The position numbers and the translations under genes were made by a program. The notes beneath the pieces were generated by a model. It had not been told where the DNA came from. It ran no database searches and worked only from the letters and a program-made list of their open reading frames with translations. 64,000 nt of DNA, taken from assembly GCA_014323545.1 (NCBI GenBank), contig CP058647.1, forward strand, positions 1,060,001 through 1,124,000, given 5' to 3'. Every line of letters starts with the position of its first letter. Position 1 is the first letter of the stretch. This document shows positions 18,356 through 26,666 of this stretch, one piece after another. This DNA comes from Hyphobacterium sp. CCMP332. GTDB taxonomy: Bacteria; Bacteroidota; Bacteroidia; Cytophagales; CCMP332.

Positions 18356-18823
18356 ATGAAAAATTTAATAATCACCCTCATCCTGGGACTAATTTCCACA
18401 ACCGCACATTCTCAAATTCTAATCGGCGACTCTTCTGAAATCGATCAGATTCTTAAAAATTCAGTTTTGTTCTCCGAATATGTAATCAATGAGGATTTAA
18501 AAAATTTAGCAAATTCTTATACCGAGGATGGTAAAATATTTCCCAATAACAAGGATATTATTGAAGGCCGGGATGCGATCATTAATTATTGGAAAATGCC
18601 CGAGGATACAAAAATTGTTCATCATAAAGTGATGCCTCTGGAAATTAGAATCTATGATGATGAAGCCAGAGATCACGGTTATTATGAAGGCAAAACCAAA
18701 GGAAAGGATGGCGAAATCAGCTTTTGGAAAGGAAAGTATGTGATTGTTTGGAAAAAAGTAAATGGGGAATGGAAAATCTACCTTGACATCTGGAACCGGA
18801 TTGCTCAAAATAACTCAGATTGA
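18356..18823 (+). CDS. Exported SnoaL-like / DUF4440 protein
   Basis: A 155-residue protein with signal peptide MKNLIITLILGLISTTAHSQ and a nuclear-transport-factor-2-like fold: helical SYTEDGKIFPNNKDIIEGRDAI region near 54-75 and the final WKKVNGEWKIYLDIWN strand, typical of SnoaL/DUF4440 proteins. These bind small molecules or act as ketosteroid isomerase-like enzymes; the ligand is unknown here. The CPBP protease gene starts 2 nt downstream. A second SnoaL-like protein is encoded at 23457-23930. Confidence 0.8.
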   Translation: MKNLIITLILGLISTTAHSQILIGDSSEIDQILKNSVLFSEYVINEDLKNLANSYTEDGKIFPNNKDIIEGRDAIINYWKMPEDTKIVHHKVMPLEIRIYDDEARDHGYYEGKTKGKDGEISFWKGKYVIVWKKVNGEWKIYLDIWNRIAQNNSD

Positions 18824-18825
18824 TC

Positions 18826-19440
18826 ATGCTTAATGAGATAATTTCAACCGCCCTTCAGCTGGCTGTATTTACATTAATACCCTATATCGGATACAGGTTT
18901 TTTTATAAGAATAAAAGCGGTTTCCTCAATTATATCGGATTGATAAAAAGTCCGATCAAGCCATTGATTTATGCGCTTGCTTTTTCAATTCCCCTGATGG
19001 TGCTATTGCTCCTTTTAATTCACAACTCACCGGAACTAACGGATGCCATGAACAATCCCAAAAGTATGACCGGGAAATTTAAAGCCATGGGGATTGGGGT
19101 GAATACTTTTATTTTAATTGCAATGGCAGCAATATTTAAAACCGCATTGGCAGAGGAAATACTGTTTCGAGGTTTTATTGCAAAAAGATTTATTTCGATG
19201 CTTGGTTTTCACAAAGGAAATTTGCTCCAGGCCGTTCTTTTTGGTGTGATTCACAGTCTTTTATTTCTTACAATAACTCAAAATATTCTTTTTCTGCTCT
19301 TAATTTTTATTTTCCCCTTTACAGTGGCAATGGTCATCACCTGGTTGAATGAAAAACAAGCCAATGGATCGATTTTACCCGGTTGGTTGGCGCATGCAAG
19401 TGGTAATTTGCTTTCTTATTTGTTTTACACTTTGTTTTAA
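18826..19440 (+). CDS. CPBP-family intramembrane metalloprotease
   Basis: A 204-residue membrane protein with several hydrophobic helices and the CPBP (CAAX protease and bacteriocin-processing) motifs: AEEILFRGF near 108-116 (EExxxR), FGVIHSL near 139-145, and AHASGNLLSYL near 188-198. Members are Glu-type intramembrane proteases, in bacteria linked to bacteriocin immunity or membrane protein turnover. I prefer the ATG at 18826 over an in-frame TTG at 18820. It follows the SnoaL-like gene after 2 nt. The target is unknown. Confidence 0.85.
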   Translation: MLNEIISTALQLAVFTLIPYIGYRFFYKNKSGFLNYIGLIKSPIKPLIYALAFSIPLMVLLLLLIHNSPELTDAMNNPKSMTGKFKAMGIGVNTFILIAMAAIFKTALAEEILFRGFIAKRFISMLGFHKGNLLQAVLFGVIHSLLFLTITQNILFLLLIFIFPFTVAMVITWLNEKQANGSILPGWLAHASGNLLSYLFYTLF

Positions 19441-19452
19441 AATGGGTTTCAC

Positions 19453-20007
19453 ATGATTGAGAACTATTTGATAAATATCAAAACACAATTCAAATACTAT
19501 AAGTCCCTCGCCGAAAAAACATTTGATCAAATGATCGAGGAAGATTTATTTAAACAATACAATGAAGAAAGCAATTCCATAGCCATTATAGTCAATCACC
19601 TCCGGGGTAATATGCTTTCCCGCTGGACGGATTTTTTAAACTCGGATGGAGAAAAAACATGGCGGCAGCGCGATCTGGAATTTGAGTCGGTGATTAAAAA
19701 CAAAGAAGAATTAAATCAAAGATGGGAAGAAGGCTGGCATTGTCTATTTAATGCTCTGGACAGCATTAACGTAGATAATTTTAACACCAAAATATATATT
19801 CGAAATCAGGAACACAGCATAGTCGATGCCATCAACAGACAATTGGCACATTATGCCTATCACGTCGGACAAATTGTATTTATCGGCAAAATGTATTCGA
19901 ACAACTGGAAAAGTTTGAGCATTCCCAGAGGAAAATCATCTGACTTTAATAAGAAGAAATTTGATAAAGGAAGACATAAGGGGCACTTTCCCGATGATAT
20001 TAAATAA
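19453..20007 (+). CDS. DUF1572 (DinB-superfamily) protein
   Basis: A 184-residue soluble protein of the DinB four-helix superfamily, DUF1572 type. Signs are NSIAIIVNHLRGNMLSRWTDF near 39-59, with its conserved His, and the late metal-type site INRQLAHYAYHVGQIVF near 126-142 with His residues. DinB-like proteins are metal-dependent thiol transferases or of unknown function. It starts 12 nt after the CPBP gene. A basic tail (FDKGRHKGHFPDD) is present. Function here unknown. Confidence 0.8.
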   Translation: MIENYLINIKTQFKYYKSLAEKTFDQMIEEDLFKQYNEESNSIAIIVNHLRGNMLSRWTDFLNSDGEKTWRQRDLEFESVIKNKEELNQRWEEGWHCLFNALDSINVDNFNTKIYIRNQEHSIVDAINRQLAHYAYHVGQIVFIGKMYSNNWKSLSIPRGKSSDFNKKKFDKGRHKGHFPDDIK

Positions 20008-20036
20008 TTGAAAGAAATAATTATCCATTGGAAATC

Positions 20037-20351
20037 ATGAAAAAATCGCAAAAAATAAAGGTCTTCGATTTTGCAGTATTTCAGGCTATACTCTTTTCTC
20101 AAATTGGTTTGTTCGCCGGTATCATTTATTCATTTGGAGGATTTATTATAGACAGCCTTGTAACATTTGATTTTATAAGTACTGATGAAACAACCGGCTT
20201 AAGCATTGGAACGATTTTGGCGTTTGGCGCTATAATTGGGATGCCGGCCATTGCCTTTATCATAGGATTTGTAACAGGCTTAATTGAATCAATTGTTTTT
20301 AATATTTTTCTATCGCGAATACATGGCTTCAAAACCGGTATTGAGGAATGA
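20037..20351 (+). CDS. Small membrane protein, unknown
   Basis: I do not recognise this 104-residue protein. It has three hydrophobic segments (about 13-37, 52-72, 78-98), consistent with an integral membrane protein. The ATG at 20037 is preferred over an in-frame TTG 9 nt upstream. It sits 29 nt after the DUF1572 gene and before the ABC exporter. Confidence 0.65.
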   Translation: MKKSQKIKVFDFAVFQAILFSQIGLFAGIIYSFGGFIIDSLVTFDFISTDETTGLSIGTILAFGAIIGMPAIAFIIGFVTGLIESIVFNIFLSRIHGFKTGIEE

Positions 20352-20429
20352 TAGAAAAAGCCGCAAACCATCAATAAATGTGCTCCTACTTATTTCAGCT
20401 TTTGAATTGAATATCATTAAATTGCCGCA

Positions 20430-22172
20430 ATGAGTGAAAAAAAGAAAAATGTCACATTTGGATGGGCATTTAAAAGAATAATATGGCCGAGAAGAAAAAC
20501 CATAGGCATAGGATTGGTTCTTATCGTAATCAGTCGATTGGCATCCTTAGTACTTCCGGGAGCCAGCAAATATCTTATCGATGATGTAATTGTTAATAAG
20601 GATATCCCCATGTTGAAAATCCTGCTATTGGTGGTAATTTCAGCGATCATTGTTCAGGCAGTCACCTCTTTTCTCCTAACAAGAATTTTAAGCGTTGAAG
20701 CCCAATACCTGATTTCCGAGCTGAGGGTACGTGTACAAAAAAAGGTGCTCTCCCTCCCCATTCGATATTTTGACGATCATAAATCCGGGGAATTGGTTTC
20801 CAGAATAATGACCGATGTGGAAGGAGTTCGCAATTTGGTTGGTACTGGGCTAGTGCAATTGGTCGGTGGTACACTGACGGCTATAATTTCGCTTTTTCTT
20901 CTGATCAATATCAGTGCGGCCATGACCTTTTTTGTCTTGGTTCCTGTAGGGATTTTTGCATTTATTGCGCTCAAAGCCTTTGGAAGAATCCGACCGATTT
21001 TTAGAGATCGCGGTAAGCTCAACGCAGAAGTGACCGGCCGTTTGACTGAAACTTTAAATGGTGTAAGAGTCATCAAAGGATTTAATGCTGAAAAGCAGGA
21101 AAACTCCATATTTGAAGATGGCGCCAGACGCTTGTTTGAAAATGTAAAAGCCAGTTTAACAGCCACAGCTTTTGTAACCAGCTCATCGACTTTTTTGCTC
21201 GGATTGGCCAGTACAGGAATCATGGGAATTGGCGGATATTTTATTATTCAGGGCGATATGACTTTCGGTGATTTTCTTGCATTTACCCTTTATCTGGGTT
21301 TTATGATCGCTCCTATTGTGCAAATGAGCAATATAGGCTCACAGCTGACCGAAGCATTTGCCGGACTCGACAGAACGGAGGAGATCATGCAAATGAACCC
21401 GGAACAAGTCGATAAAAATAGGCCGATAAAATTGCAATCGCTGAAAGGAGATATCATTTTTGAGAATGTGTCCTTCAGCTATATTGAGAATAAAGAAGTC
21501 ATTAAAAACATCAGCTTTGAGGCACCGGAAGGATCCGTAACAGCACTTGTTGGCAGTTCAGGTTCAGGTAAAACCACCATTGCCGGTTTAGCTGCTACTT
21601 TTTTAAACCCGGAGAGCGGAATAATCACAATTGATGGCCGGGATTTGTCAAAAGTTGACCTGGAATCTTACAGAAAGCATCTGGGAGTCGTATTACAGGA
21701 TGACTTTTTATTTGAGGGTACGATACGTGAAAATATTCTATTCCCAAGGCCCGATGCCAATGTAGAGGAGCTGGAAGAAGCCGTGCAAGGGGCTTATGTA
21801 AATGAATTTACCGATCGTTTTGAAGATGGACTGGATACAGTAATTGGTGAGCGCGGCGTAAAACTTTCGGGAGGGCAAAGACAAAGAATATCCATCGCAA
21901 GAGCATTACTGGCCAAACCCAAAATTATAATTCTCGATGAAGCCACTTCCAATCTGGATACGGAAAGCGAGACCTTTATTCAGAAAAGTTTGGAAAGACT
22001 AATGAAAAACAGAACAACATTTGTCATCGCCCATCGACTGAGCACTATAAGAAAAGCCGACCAGATACTGATAATAGAAGATGGAGAAATAATCGAAAGA
22101 GGAACCCACGATCAACTGATTGCGAAGGAGGGTCGATACTATGAACTATTTACTTATCAGAGTAGAATTTAA
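20430..22172 (+). CDS. ABC transporter, fused permease and ATPase (MsbA-like)
   Basis: A 580-residue type IV ABC exporter half-transporter. Six membrane helices occupy about 20-305, followed by the nucleotide-binding domain with Walker A VGSSGSGKTT near 374-383, signature LSGGQRQRISIARALL near 481-496, Walker B IIILDEATSNLDTES and the H-loop AHRLSTI. It works as a homodimer or heterodimer, exporting lipids, drugs or peptides; MsbA-like lipid flipping is possible but not provable from sequence alone. It is probably not cotranscribed with an adjacent partner. Length is normal. Confidence 0.93.
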   Translation: MSEKKKNVTFGWAFKRIIWPRRKTIGIGLVLIVISRLASLVLPGASKYLIDDVIVNKDIPMLKILLLVVISAIIVQAVTSFLLTRILSVEAQYLISELRVRVQKKVLSLPIRYFDDHKSGELVSRIMTDVEGVRNLVGTGLVQLVGGTLTAIISLFLLINISAAMTFFVLVPVGIFAFIALKAFGRIRPIFRDRGKLNAEVTGRLTETLNGVRVIKGFNAEKQENSIFEDGARRLFENVKASLTATAFVTSSSTFLLGLASTGIMGIGGYFIIQGDMTFGDFLAFTLYLGFMIAPIVQMSNIGSQLTEAFAGLDRTEEIMQMNPEQVDKNRPIKLQSLKGDIIFENVSFSYIENKEVIKNISFEAPEGSVTALVGSSGSGKTTIAGLAATFLNPESGIITIDGRDLSKVDLESYRKHLGVVLQDDFLFEGTIRENILFPRPDANVEELEEAVQGAYVNEFTDRFEDGLDTVIGERGVKLSGGQRQRISIARALLAKPKIIILDEATSNLDTESETFIQKSLERLMKNRTTFVIAHRLSTIRKADQILIIEDGEIIERGTHDQLIAKEGRYYELFTYQSRI

Positions 22173-22190
22173 ATAATTAATTCTTAAAAG

Positions 22191-23321
22191 TTGACAATTG
22201 ATATTATAGGGGCAGGAATTGCCGGTTTAACAAGCGCTATAGCTCTTAATCAAAATGGCTTTAAAGTCAATGTTTTTGAACAGGCAGATAGAATAAAACC
22301 ATTGGGTGCAGGAATAATCCTTGCAAATAATGCCATGCAGGTTTTTGATAAGCTAGGTCTTAAAAATCAGATAGAACAAGCTGGCAATGTCATTTCATTT
22401 ATAAAAATCACGGATTCCCAATTAAAGCCAATTTCAATTGTTGATCTTAATCATTTCGAGCAAAAATACAAGGTAAAGAACATTGCCATTCATCGCGGCA
22501 TTTTACAGGAGATATTGTTAAATAACATTCCGGTCGAAAGCCTTAAAACCGGGTATGAGCTTATCGACGTCAAACAAAACGATACCCTCAAGCTGCGTTT
22601 TAACAATAAGAAAGAGCATAATTCTGAATTATTGCTGGCAGCTGATGGAATAAATTCTATCGTTCGAAATCAACTCTTTTCTGAAAATACGATTCGTTGG
22701 ACTAATCAAATATGTTGGCGGGGAATTGCTGAGTTTAATTTATCCAAAAAATTCAAAAACGAGCTAAATGAAGCCTGGGGAAAAGGCGATAGGATTGGAT
22801 TTGTTCAGATTCAAGACAATAAAGTCTATTGGTATGCACTTAAAACATTTAAACAAAATCCGGATGAATACGCCAAAGAGCAGCTGGCCTTATATTTTGT
22901 AAAATATCATCCCTTAGTCAAAACACTCATTGAAAATACCCCGACAGAAAGCATTCACAAATCTATTATATCCGATTTAAAACCTGTTAAAAAATGGTTT
23001 AAAAACAATGTTTGTCTAATCGGGGATGCTGCCCATGCTACAAGTCCCAATATGGGTCAGGGAGCCTGCCAGGGTGTTGAGGATGCCTTTGTTTTAGCCA
23101 ATTGTCTTAAACATAATCAAAGTGAAAAAGCCTTTTTCGAATACCAGAAAATCAGACAAGCCAAAGCACATTTTATTGTCAATATCAGCCGGACCATGGG
23201 TAAAATGGCGCATTTTGAAAACGAAATGGCGATTTGGTGCAGAAATTTATTTTTAAAGACCAGCCCGGAATTTTTAAAAAGGAAACAATCGGAAAAAATT
23301 TTCGAAATCAAATCCATTTGA
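22191..23321 (+). CDS. FAD-dependent monooxygenase (PHBH-like)
   Basis: A 376-residue class A flavoprotein monooxygenase. The N-terminus IDIIGAGIAGLTSAIAL carries the FAD dinucleotide-binding GxGxxG, LLAADGINSIVR near 148-159 is the DG motif, and CLIGDAAHATSPNMGQGACQ near 276-295 is the GD motif for FAD ribityl binding. Relatives hydroxylate aromatic substrates, and some, such as TetX, inactivate tetracyclines; I cannot assign the substrate. Translation starts at TTG (22191), since the GxGxxG begins 7 residues later. It is 18 nt downstream of the ABC exporter, probably same operon. Confidence 0.9.
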   Translation: MTIDIIGAGIAGLTSAIALNQNGFKVNVFEQADRIKPLGAGIILANNAMQVFDKLGLKNQIEQAGNVISFIKITDSQLKPISIVDLNHFEQKYKVKNIAIHRGILQEILLNNIPVESLKTGYELIDVKQNDTLKLRFNNKKEHNSELLLAADGINSIVRNQLFSENTIRWTNQICWRGIAEFNLSKKFKNELNEAWGKGDRIGFVQIQDNKVYWYALKTFKQNPDEYAKEQLALYFVKYHPLVKTLIENTPTESIHKSIISDLKPVKKWFKNNVCLIGDAAHATSPNMGQGACQGVEDAFVLANCLKHNQSEKAFFEYQKIRQAKAHFIVNISRTMGKMAHFENEMAIWCRNLFLKTSPEFLKRKQSEKIFEIKSI

Positions 23322-23456
23322 CCATAAATGCGATTATCGCAGCTTTTCGAAGTGGAGGAATTGATAAACGGTAGGAGACCGGGATAATTAAAGGCTATAT
23401 TTAATGGCCATCTTCTATTAATTGGAGGATCTGTTTTTAAGCCAAATTCAAAAATC

Positions 23457-23930
23457 ATGATTAAAATCAAAAAAAATTCAGCCCTGATCTTTCTCTGTTT
23501 TTATTGCTCAATGATTCAGGCTCAGGAGCCATGGAATTCGGATCATAAAGAAATAATAAAGACTATAGAAAATTTCTCAGAAAGTACTTCTGTAAATGGA
23601 AAAGGGGCAAATGCTTATGCTTCATTTCTAAGTGAAGATTTCACCCGCTGGACCATTGGCAGTGATGTAATCAATAATAAAGTCATGTGGGTAGAAGGCA
23701 TTAGAGATTGGTTTGATGAAGGATGGCGAGTTTCTGACAGATCTCAACAATTCATTGAAATAAATATCGCAAATGGTCTGGGCCATGTTCGAAGAATTGT
23801 AACTGAAACCTATCTGGGGCCGGATGGCAGTACTTCAAGTTCAAAAGCAGCTCTGGTGGAAACCTGGAAAAAAGAAAATGAACAATGGCTGCTTTACAGA
23901 ACCAATGTGCAGCCCATCAAAGCCGAATAA
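23457..23930 (+). CDS. Exported SnoaL-like protein
   Basis: A 157-residue exported protein with a signal peptide (hydrophobic ALIFLCFYCSMIQAQ) and an NTF2/SnoaL-like fold: FSESTSVNGKGANAYASFL near 39-57 and the last strand WKKENEQWLLYRTNVQP. It resembles the DUF4440 class, like the product of 18356-18823, though overall similarity between the two is low by eye. Ligand and role unknown. Confidence 0.75.
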   Translation: MIKIKKNSALIFLCFYCSMIQAQEPWNSDHKEIIKTIENFSESTSVNGKGANAYASFLSEDFTRWTIGSDVINNKVMWVEGIRDWFDEGWRVSDRSQQFIEINIANGLGHVRRIVTETYLGPDGSTSSSKAALVETWKKENEQWLLYRTNVQPIKAE

Positions 23931-23980
23931 GTTTTTGTAAAAAATCAATAATTTAAAGCAGGTTTTAATCACAGATAAAA

Positions 23981-24688
23981 ATGACTGCGAATGAAATTTT
24001 AAAAGAGCTGGCATCTTATGGAGATGAACAAACAAAGAACACCTTGATGAAGCATGGGGCTAAAGAGCCCTTCTTTGGCGTCAAAGTTCAGGATCTCAAG
24101 AAAATATTAAAAAAGACCAAAAAGAATCATGATTTATCGCTTGAACTCTATGCAAGCGGAAACTCAGATGCCATGTACCTGGCCGGATTAATGGCCGATG
24201 AAAATCAAATCAGTAAAGATCAATTGGAAGATTGGGTGGCAAAGGCTTATTGGTATTATCTGAGCGAATACACTGTCCCCTGGGTGGCAGCGGAAACTAA
24301 ATATGGTTTTGAATTGGGATTAAAATGGATCAATTCCGAAAAAGAAAATATCGCCGCGGCCGGTTGGAGTACCCTGGCCTATTATTCGGCGGTCAATGAA
24401 GATGAAAATCTGGATATAGAGTGCTATGTTGAATTATTGGAAAGAGTAGAAAAAGAAATTCACAATGCTCAAAACAGGGAAAAATATGCCATGAATGGCT
24501 TTGTTATTTCCGTAGGAACTTATGTTTCAGCCCTCACTGAAAAGTCAAAAGAAGTGGCGGCAGCAATTGGCAAAGTTGAGGTTGAACTCGGAGGTACTGC
24601 TTGCAAAGTCCCCCTTGCCAGCGCCTATATTGATAAAGTAATTGAAAAAGGAAGAGTTGGCAAAAAACGCAAAACGGCCCGTTGTTAA
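23981..24688 (+). CDS. DNA alkylation repair protein (AlkD-like HEAT repeat)
   Basis: A 235-residue all-helical protein of the AlkD-like DNA-alkylation-repair family. The N-terminal ANEILKELASYGDEQTKNTL and GAKEPFFGVKVQDLKKI segments and the repeated helices with WVAAETKYGFELG near 104-116 are typical. AlkD glycosylases excise bulky or cationic alkylated bases without base flipping; shorter family members of this type have not all been shown to be active. The C-terminus is very basic (GKKRKTARC), which fits DNA contact. A GNAT gene begins 3 nt after its stop. Confidence 0.8.
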   Translation: MTANEILKELASYGDEQTKNTLMKHGAKEPFFGVKVQDLKKILKKTKKNHDLSLELYASGNSDAMYLAGLMADENQISKDQLEDWVAKAYWYYLSEYTVPWVAAETKYGFELGLKWINSEKENIAAAGWSTLAYYSAVNEDENLDIECYVELLERVEKEIHNAQNREKYAMNGFVISVGTYVSALTEKSKEVAAAIGKVEVELGGTACKVPLASAYIDKVIEKGRVGKKRKTARC

Positions 24689-24691
24689 GCC

Positions 24692-25210
24692 ATGGCTATT
24701 ATCAAAACCAAAAGGCTGGAATTAATTCCTTTTGAAAGATCAGATAAAGCATTATTTCACCGAATAAATACGGATCCTTTCATTCGAAAGTATTTATGGG
24801 ATGACGAAATAATTGCAGAAGAAAAAGCCGCAGAAATAATTGATTTAAATGAAGAACATTTTAAAAGAGACCATTACGGTTTATGGAAAATCAGAGCAAA
24901 AGAAAATAATAACATCATTGGCTATGCAGGATTATGGCATTTTTTTGATGAAGATCAGCCACAATTGATGTACGCACTTTTAAAGGATTTCACCAAGAAA
25001 GGATTTGCAAAAGAAGCCTCGGAAGCCATCATAGATTATGCATTTAATAAGCTGGGTTTTAAATACATCATCGCAGCTACAGATTCTATTCACAGAGAAT
25101 CACAAAATGTTGCCTTAAGTTTGGGCATGACAATGGTAGAAGAAAGATTGGAAAATGAAAAACCCACCTTGTTTTTCAGATTAAATAATGCAACTCATTT
25201 AGATCAATGA
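24692..25210 (+). CDS. GNAT N-acetyltransferase (RimJ/RimL type)
   Basis: A 172-residue acetyltransferase with the start IIKTKRLELIPFERSD and the acetyl-CoA-binding region DFTKKGFAKEASEAIIDYAF near 107-126, followed by ATDSIHRESQNVALSLGM, the standard RimJ/RimL layout. The acceptor could be an N-terminal amine or small molecule. Its TGA overlaps the ATG of the next gene (ATGA), and it follows the AlkD-like gene after 3 nt, so the three are one operon. Confidence 0.85.
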   Translation: MAIIKTKRLELIPFERSDKALFHRINTDPFIRKYLWDDEIIAEEKAAEIIDLNEEHFKRDHYGLWKIRAKENNNIIGYAGLWHFFDEDQPQLMYALLKDFTKKGFAKEASEAIIDYAFNKLGFKYIIAATDSIHRESQNVALSLGMTMVEERLENEKPTLFFRLNNATHLDQ

Positions 25211-25599
25211 ACCTTTATTTTCTATTTGCAGGAATTCTCTGTTTTCCATTGGGCATTGCGCATTCAATATTAGGTGAAGTCCTAATTTTCAAAGAAAAGA
25301 GACAAAAGGGGCAAATCGTACCGAATATCGTAAACGAAGGACTTAAAGAAAGGCATTTGCGAATCATCTGGGCGACATGGCATATGTGCTCAGTCTTTGG
25401 ATTTAGCCTGGGAGTAATTCTAATTTATATTGCGCTTAACATCCATCTATTTAGTCCCGCCATAACCCAAATTTTTGTTTCAGTAATAAGTTTAGCCATG
25501 TTTCTGGGAGGATTTTTTGTTTTAGGAGCGACTAAAGCCAAACATCCGGGCTGGATCGTTTTTTTGATAATTGGGATTTTGTTATTGCTCGGTTTATAG
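25207..25599 (+). CDS. Small four-helix membrane protein, unknown
   Basis: A 130-residue integral membrane protein with four hydrophobic segments (about 1-22, 52-75, 80-103, 110-129). It is translationally coupled to the GNAT gene by a 4-nt overlap. Conserved-looking features are a HSILGEV segment and the ATWHMCSVFGF helix. I do not recognise a named family. Confidence 0.7.
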   Translation: MNLYFLFAGILCFPLGIAHSILGEVLIFKEKRQKGQIVPNIVNEGLKERHLRIIWATWHMCSVFGFSLGVILIYIALNIHLFSPAITQIFVSVISLAMFLGGFFVLGATKAKHPGWIVFLIIGILLLLGL

Positions 25600-25604
25600 T
25601 TGTT

Positions 25605-25620
25605 AAATGCCCGGGCATTT
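25605..25620. repeat. Perfect 16-bp palindrome
   Basis: AAATGCCCGGGCATTT lies 6 nt after the stop of the membrane protein gene. It could form a 6-bp stem with a CCGG loop. Only three T follow, so it is a weak terminator candidate. Confidence 0.6.
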
Positions 25621-25759
25621 GCCTTGGATTAAGTTGAGTTTAAATTAGAAACGCTTTAAACGTTTTAAAAATCCATACGCTCCTTTTGCCCCTAATAAAT
25701 CAAAAAACCAAAAATGAAAATATCCTTTGCTCCTTTTTATTAAATTTATCTGGAATTAA

Positions 25760-25813
25760 ACGTTTGTAGACGTTTGTAATCGATTTATGCACTTTATACA
25801 GACGTTGTGGGTA
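25760..25813 (+). other. Possible attI-like insertion site upstream of the cassettes
   Basis: Two direct copies of ACGTTTGTA, 10 bp apart (25760-25768 and 25770-25778), are followed by ACGTTGTGGGTA, whose G|TT at 25804-25806 is the left junction of the first cassette. Repeated integrase-binding GTT boxes beside a crossover G|TT are a feature of attI sites, and this left junction lacks the long palindrome of attC. This is inference by analogy; no integrase gene is visible. Confidence 0.35.
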
Positions 25814-26657
25814 ATGCAATGAAAATCTACATATTCACAGTAAGCATTCTGACACTTTTCAGTTGTTCACAGAACGACAAGAAAACAAGAGACTATTATG
25901 TAGAATCTCAACCGACCTTCTTTGACCTAAAACATGGAGATTGGACAACCAATGATTGGATTCGTAAGCCTGAAAACCTTAAAATAATTCATGAGACTTT
26001 CAAAAAGTTTGGATACATGGACTTAATTGGAAGTCGACTTAATGACAACCCTTTAATACTTCAAGGAATTTATATTAAAAACAAGCCATACAATCTAATT
26101 GACAGCCTGATAATAGCTTTTGATAACAAAGACCTTGATGTCAAATATTATCGAGAGTTTTGGTTGCGAAGACAAAAGGAAAAAAATGACACTGTGGTTT
26201 ATGAAATATTAAAAGACATTAAATCCACGTACATGACTTTCCTTACTCCCGAAGCTATTTCTGATAGGGCAGATATGGAATTTGTGAATGACACACTACT
26301 TCAGCTACTCGAAATTGAATATCCTGATCAGCCTTTAACTAAAGATTTGGCAATTGAACATTTTAAAACACTCAATGAATTAGGTTTTCATCAATCGGCT
26401 TACAATCTCTTGTTTGAACGGTCTGAATATTCAGGAATTGATTGGAATAAAGAACAACTAAAAGAGAAATTAAGGACAACTGAAGACTATGTATATCCAT
26501 GGTTTGAAGACAATGAAAAATAATAGCACATACCCACAACAACACATATAGCTTATGGTGGGTGAACGGCTGCCAGCAAGGTTTTCGCTCCGTAGCCAAG
26601 TTCGTTCACGGTAGGCAGGTAAGTTCTTCGAAACCGCCACAAGCCATATGCAAACCG
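25805..26657 (+). mobile_element. Integron-like gene cassette 1
   Basis: The unit begins with TTGTGGGTA at the G|TT junction, carries one ORF (25819-26523) and ends with an attC-like palindrome at 26531-26666 whose left end TACCCACAAC is the exact complement of the cassette start. If excised at the two G|TT points it would form an 853-bp circle with a complete attC, as integron cassettes do. Confidence 0.65.
25819..26523 (+). CDS. Cassette-borne lipoprotein of unknown function
   Basis: A 234-residue predicted lipoprotein: signal MKIYIFTVSILTLFSC with a lipobox Cys at about residue 16 (TLFSC), followed by SQNDKK. I do not recognise the mature part, which is mostly helical and charged, with DYYVESQPTFFDLKHGDW near 23-40. 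The ATG at 25819 lies 15 nt inside the cassette boundary; an in-frame GTG at 25807 lies within the junction sequence. It is the only ORF of cassette 1 and is followed 7 nt later by the attC-like palindrome, the normal arrangement of an integron cassette gene. It has no promoter that I can see. Confidence 0.75.
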   Translation: MKIYIFTVSILTLFSCSQNDKKTRDYYVESQPTFFDLKHGDWTTNDWIRKPENLKIIHETFKKFGYMDLIGSRLNDNPLILQGIYIKNKPYNLIDSLIIAFDNKDLDVKYYREFWLRRQKEKNDTVVYEILKDIKSTYMTFLTPEAISDRADMEFVNDTLLQLLEIEYPDQPLTKDLAIEHFKTLNELGFHQSAYNLLFERSEYSGIDWNKEQLKEKLRTTEDYVYPWFEDNEK

Positions 26658-26666
26658 TTGTGGGTA
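26531..26666 (+). repeat. attC-like palindrome 1
   Basis: About 136 bp. Outer arms are a perfect 10-bp inverted pair, TACCCACAAC (26531-26540) and GTTGTGGGTA (26657-26666). Inside, ATATAGCTTATGGTGG pairs with CCGCCACAAGCCATAT with few mismatches, and the central part holds further pairs (GTGAACG with CGTTCAC, CTGCC with GGCAG). The architecture of an end pair, spacer, inner stem and variable loop is that of attC sites. The end sequence differs from the classical GTTRRRY. Confidence 0.7.

Noticed and set aside
20777-21223. 148-codon ORF on the minus strand inside the ABC exporter
   Set aside because: Shadow of the well-conserved transporter frame.
25605-25620. Intrinsic terminator
   Set aside because: A perfect palindrome but with only three T after it; called only as a repeat.
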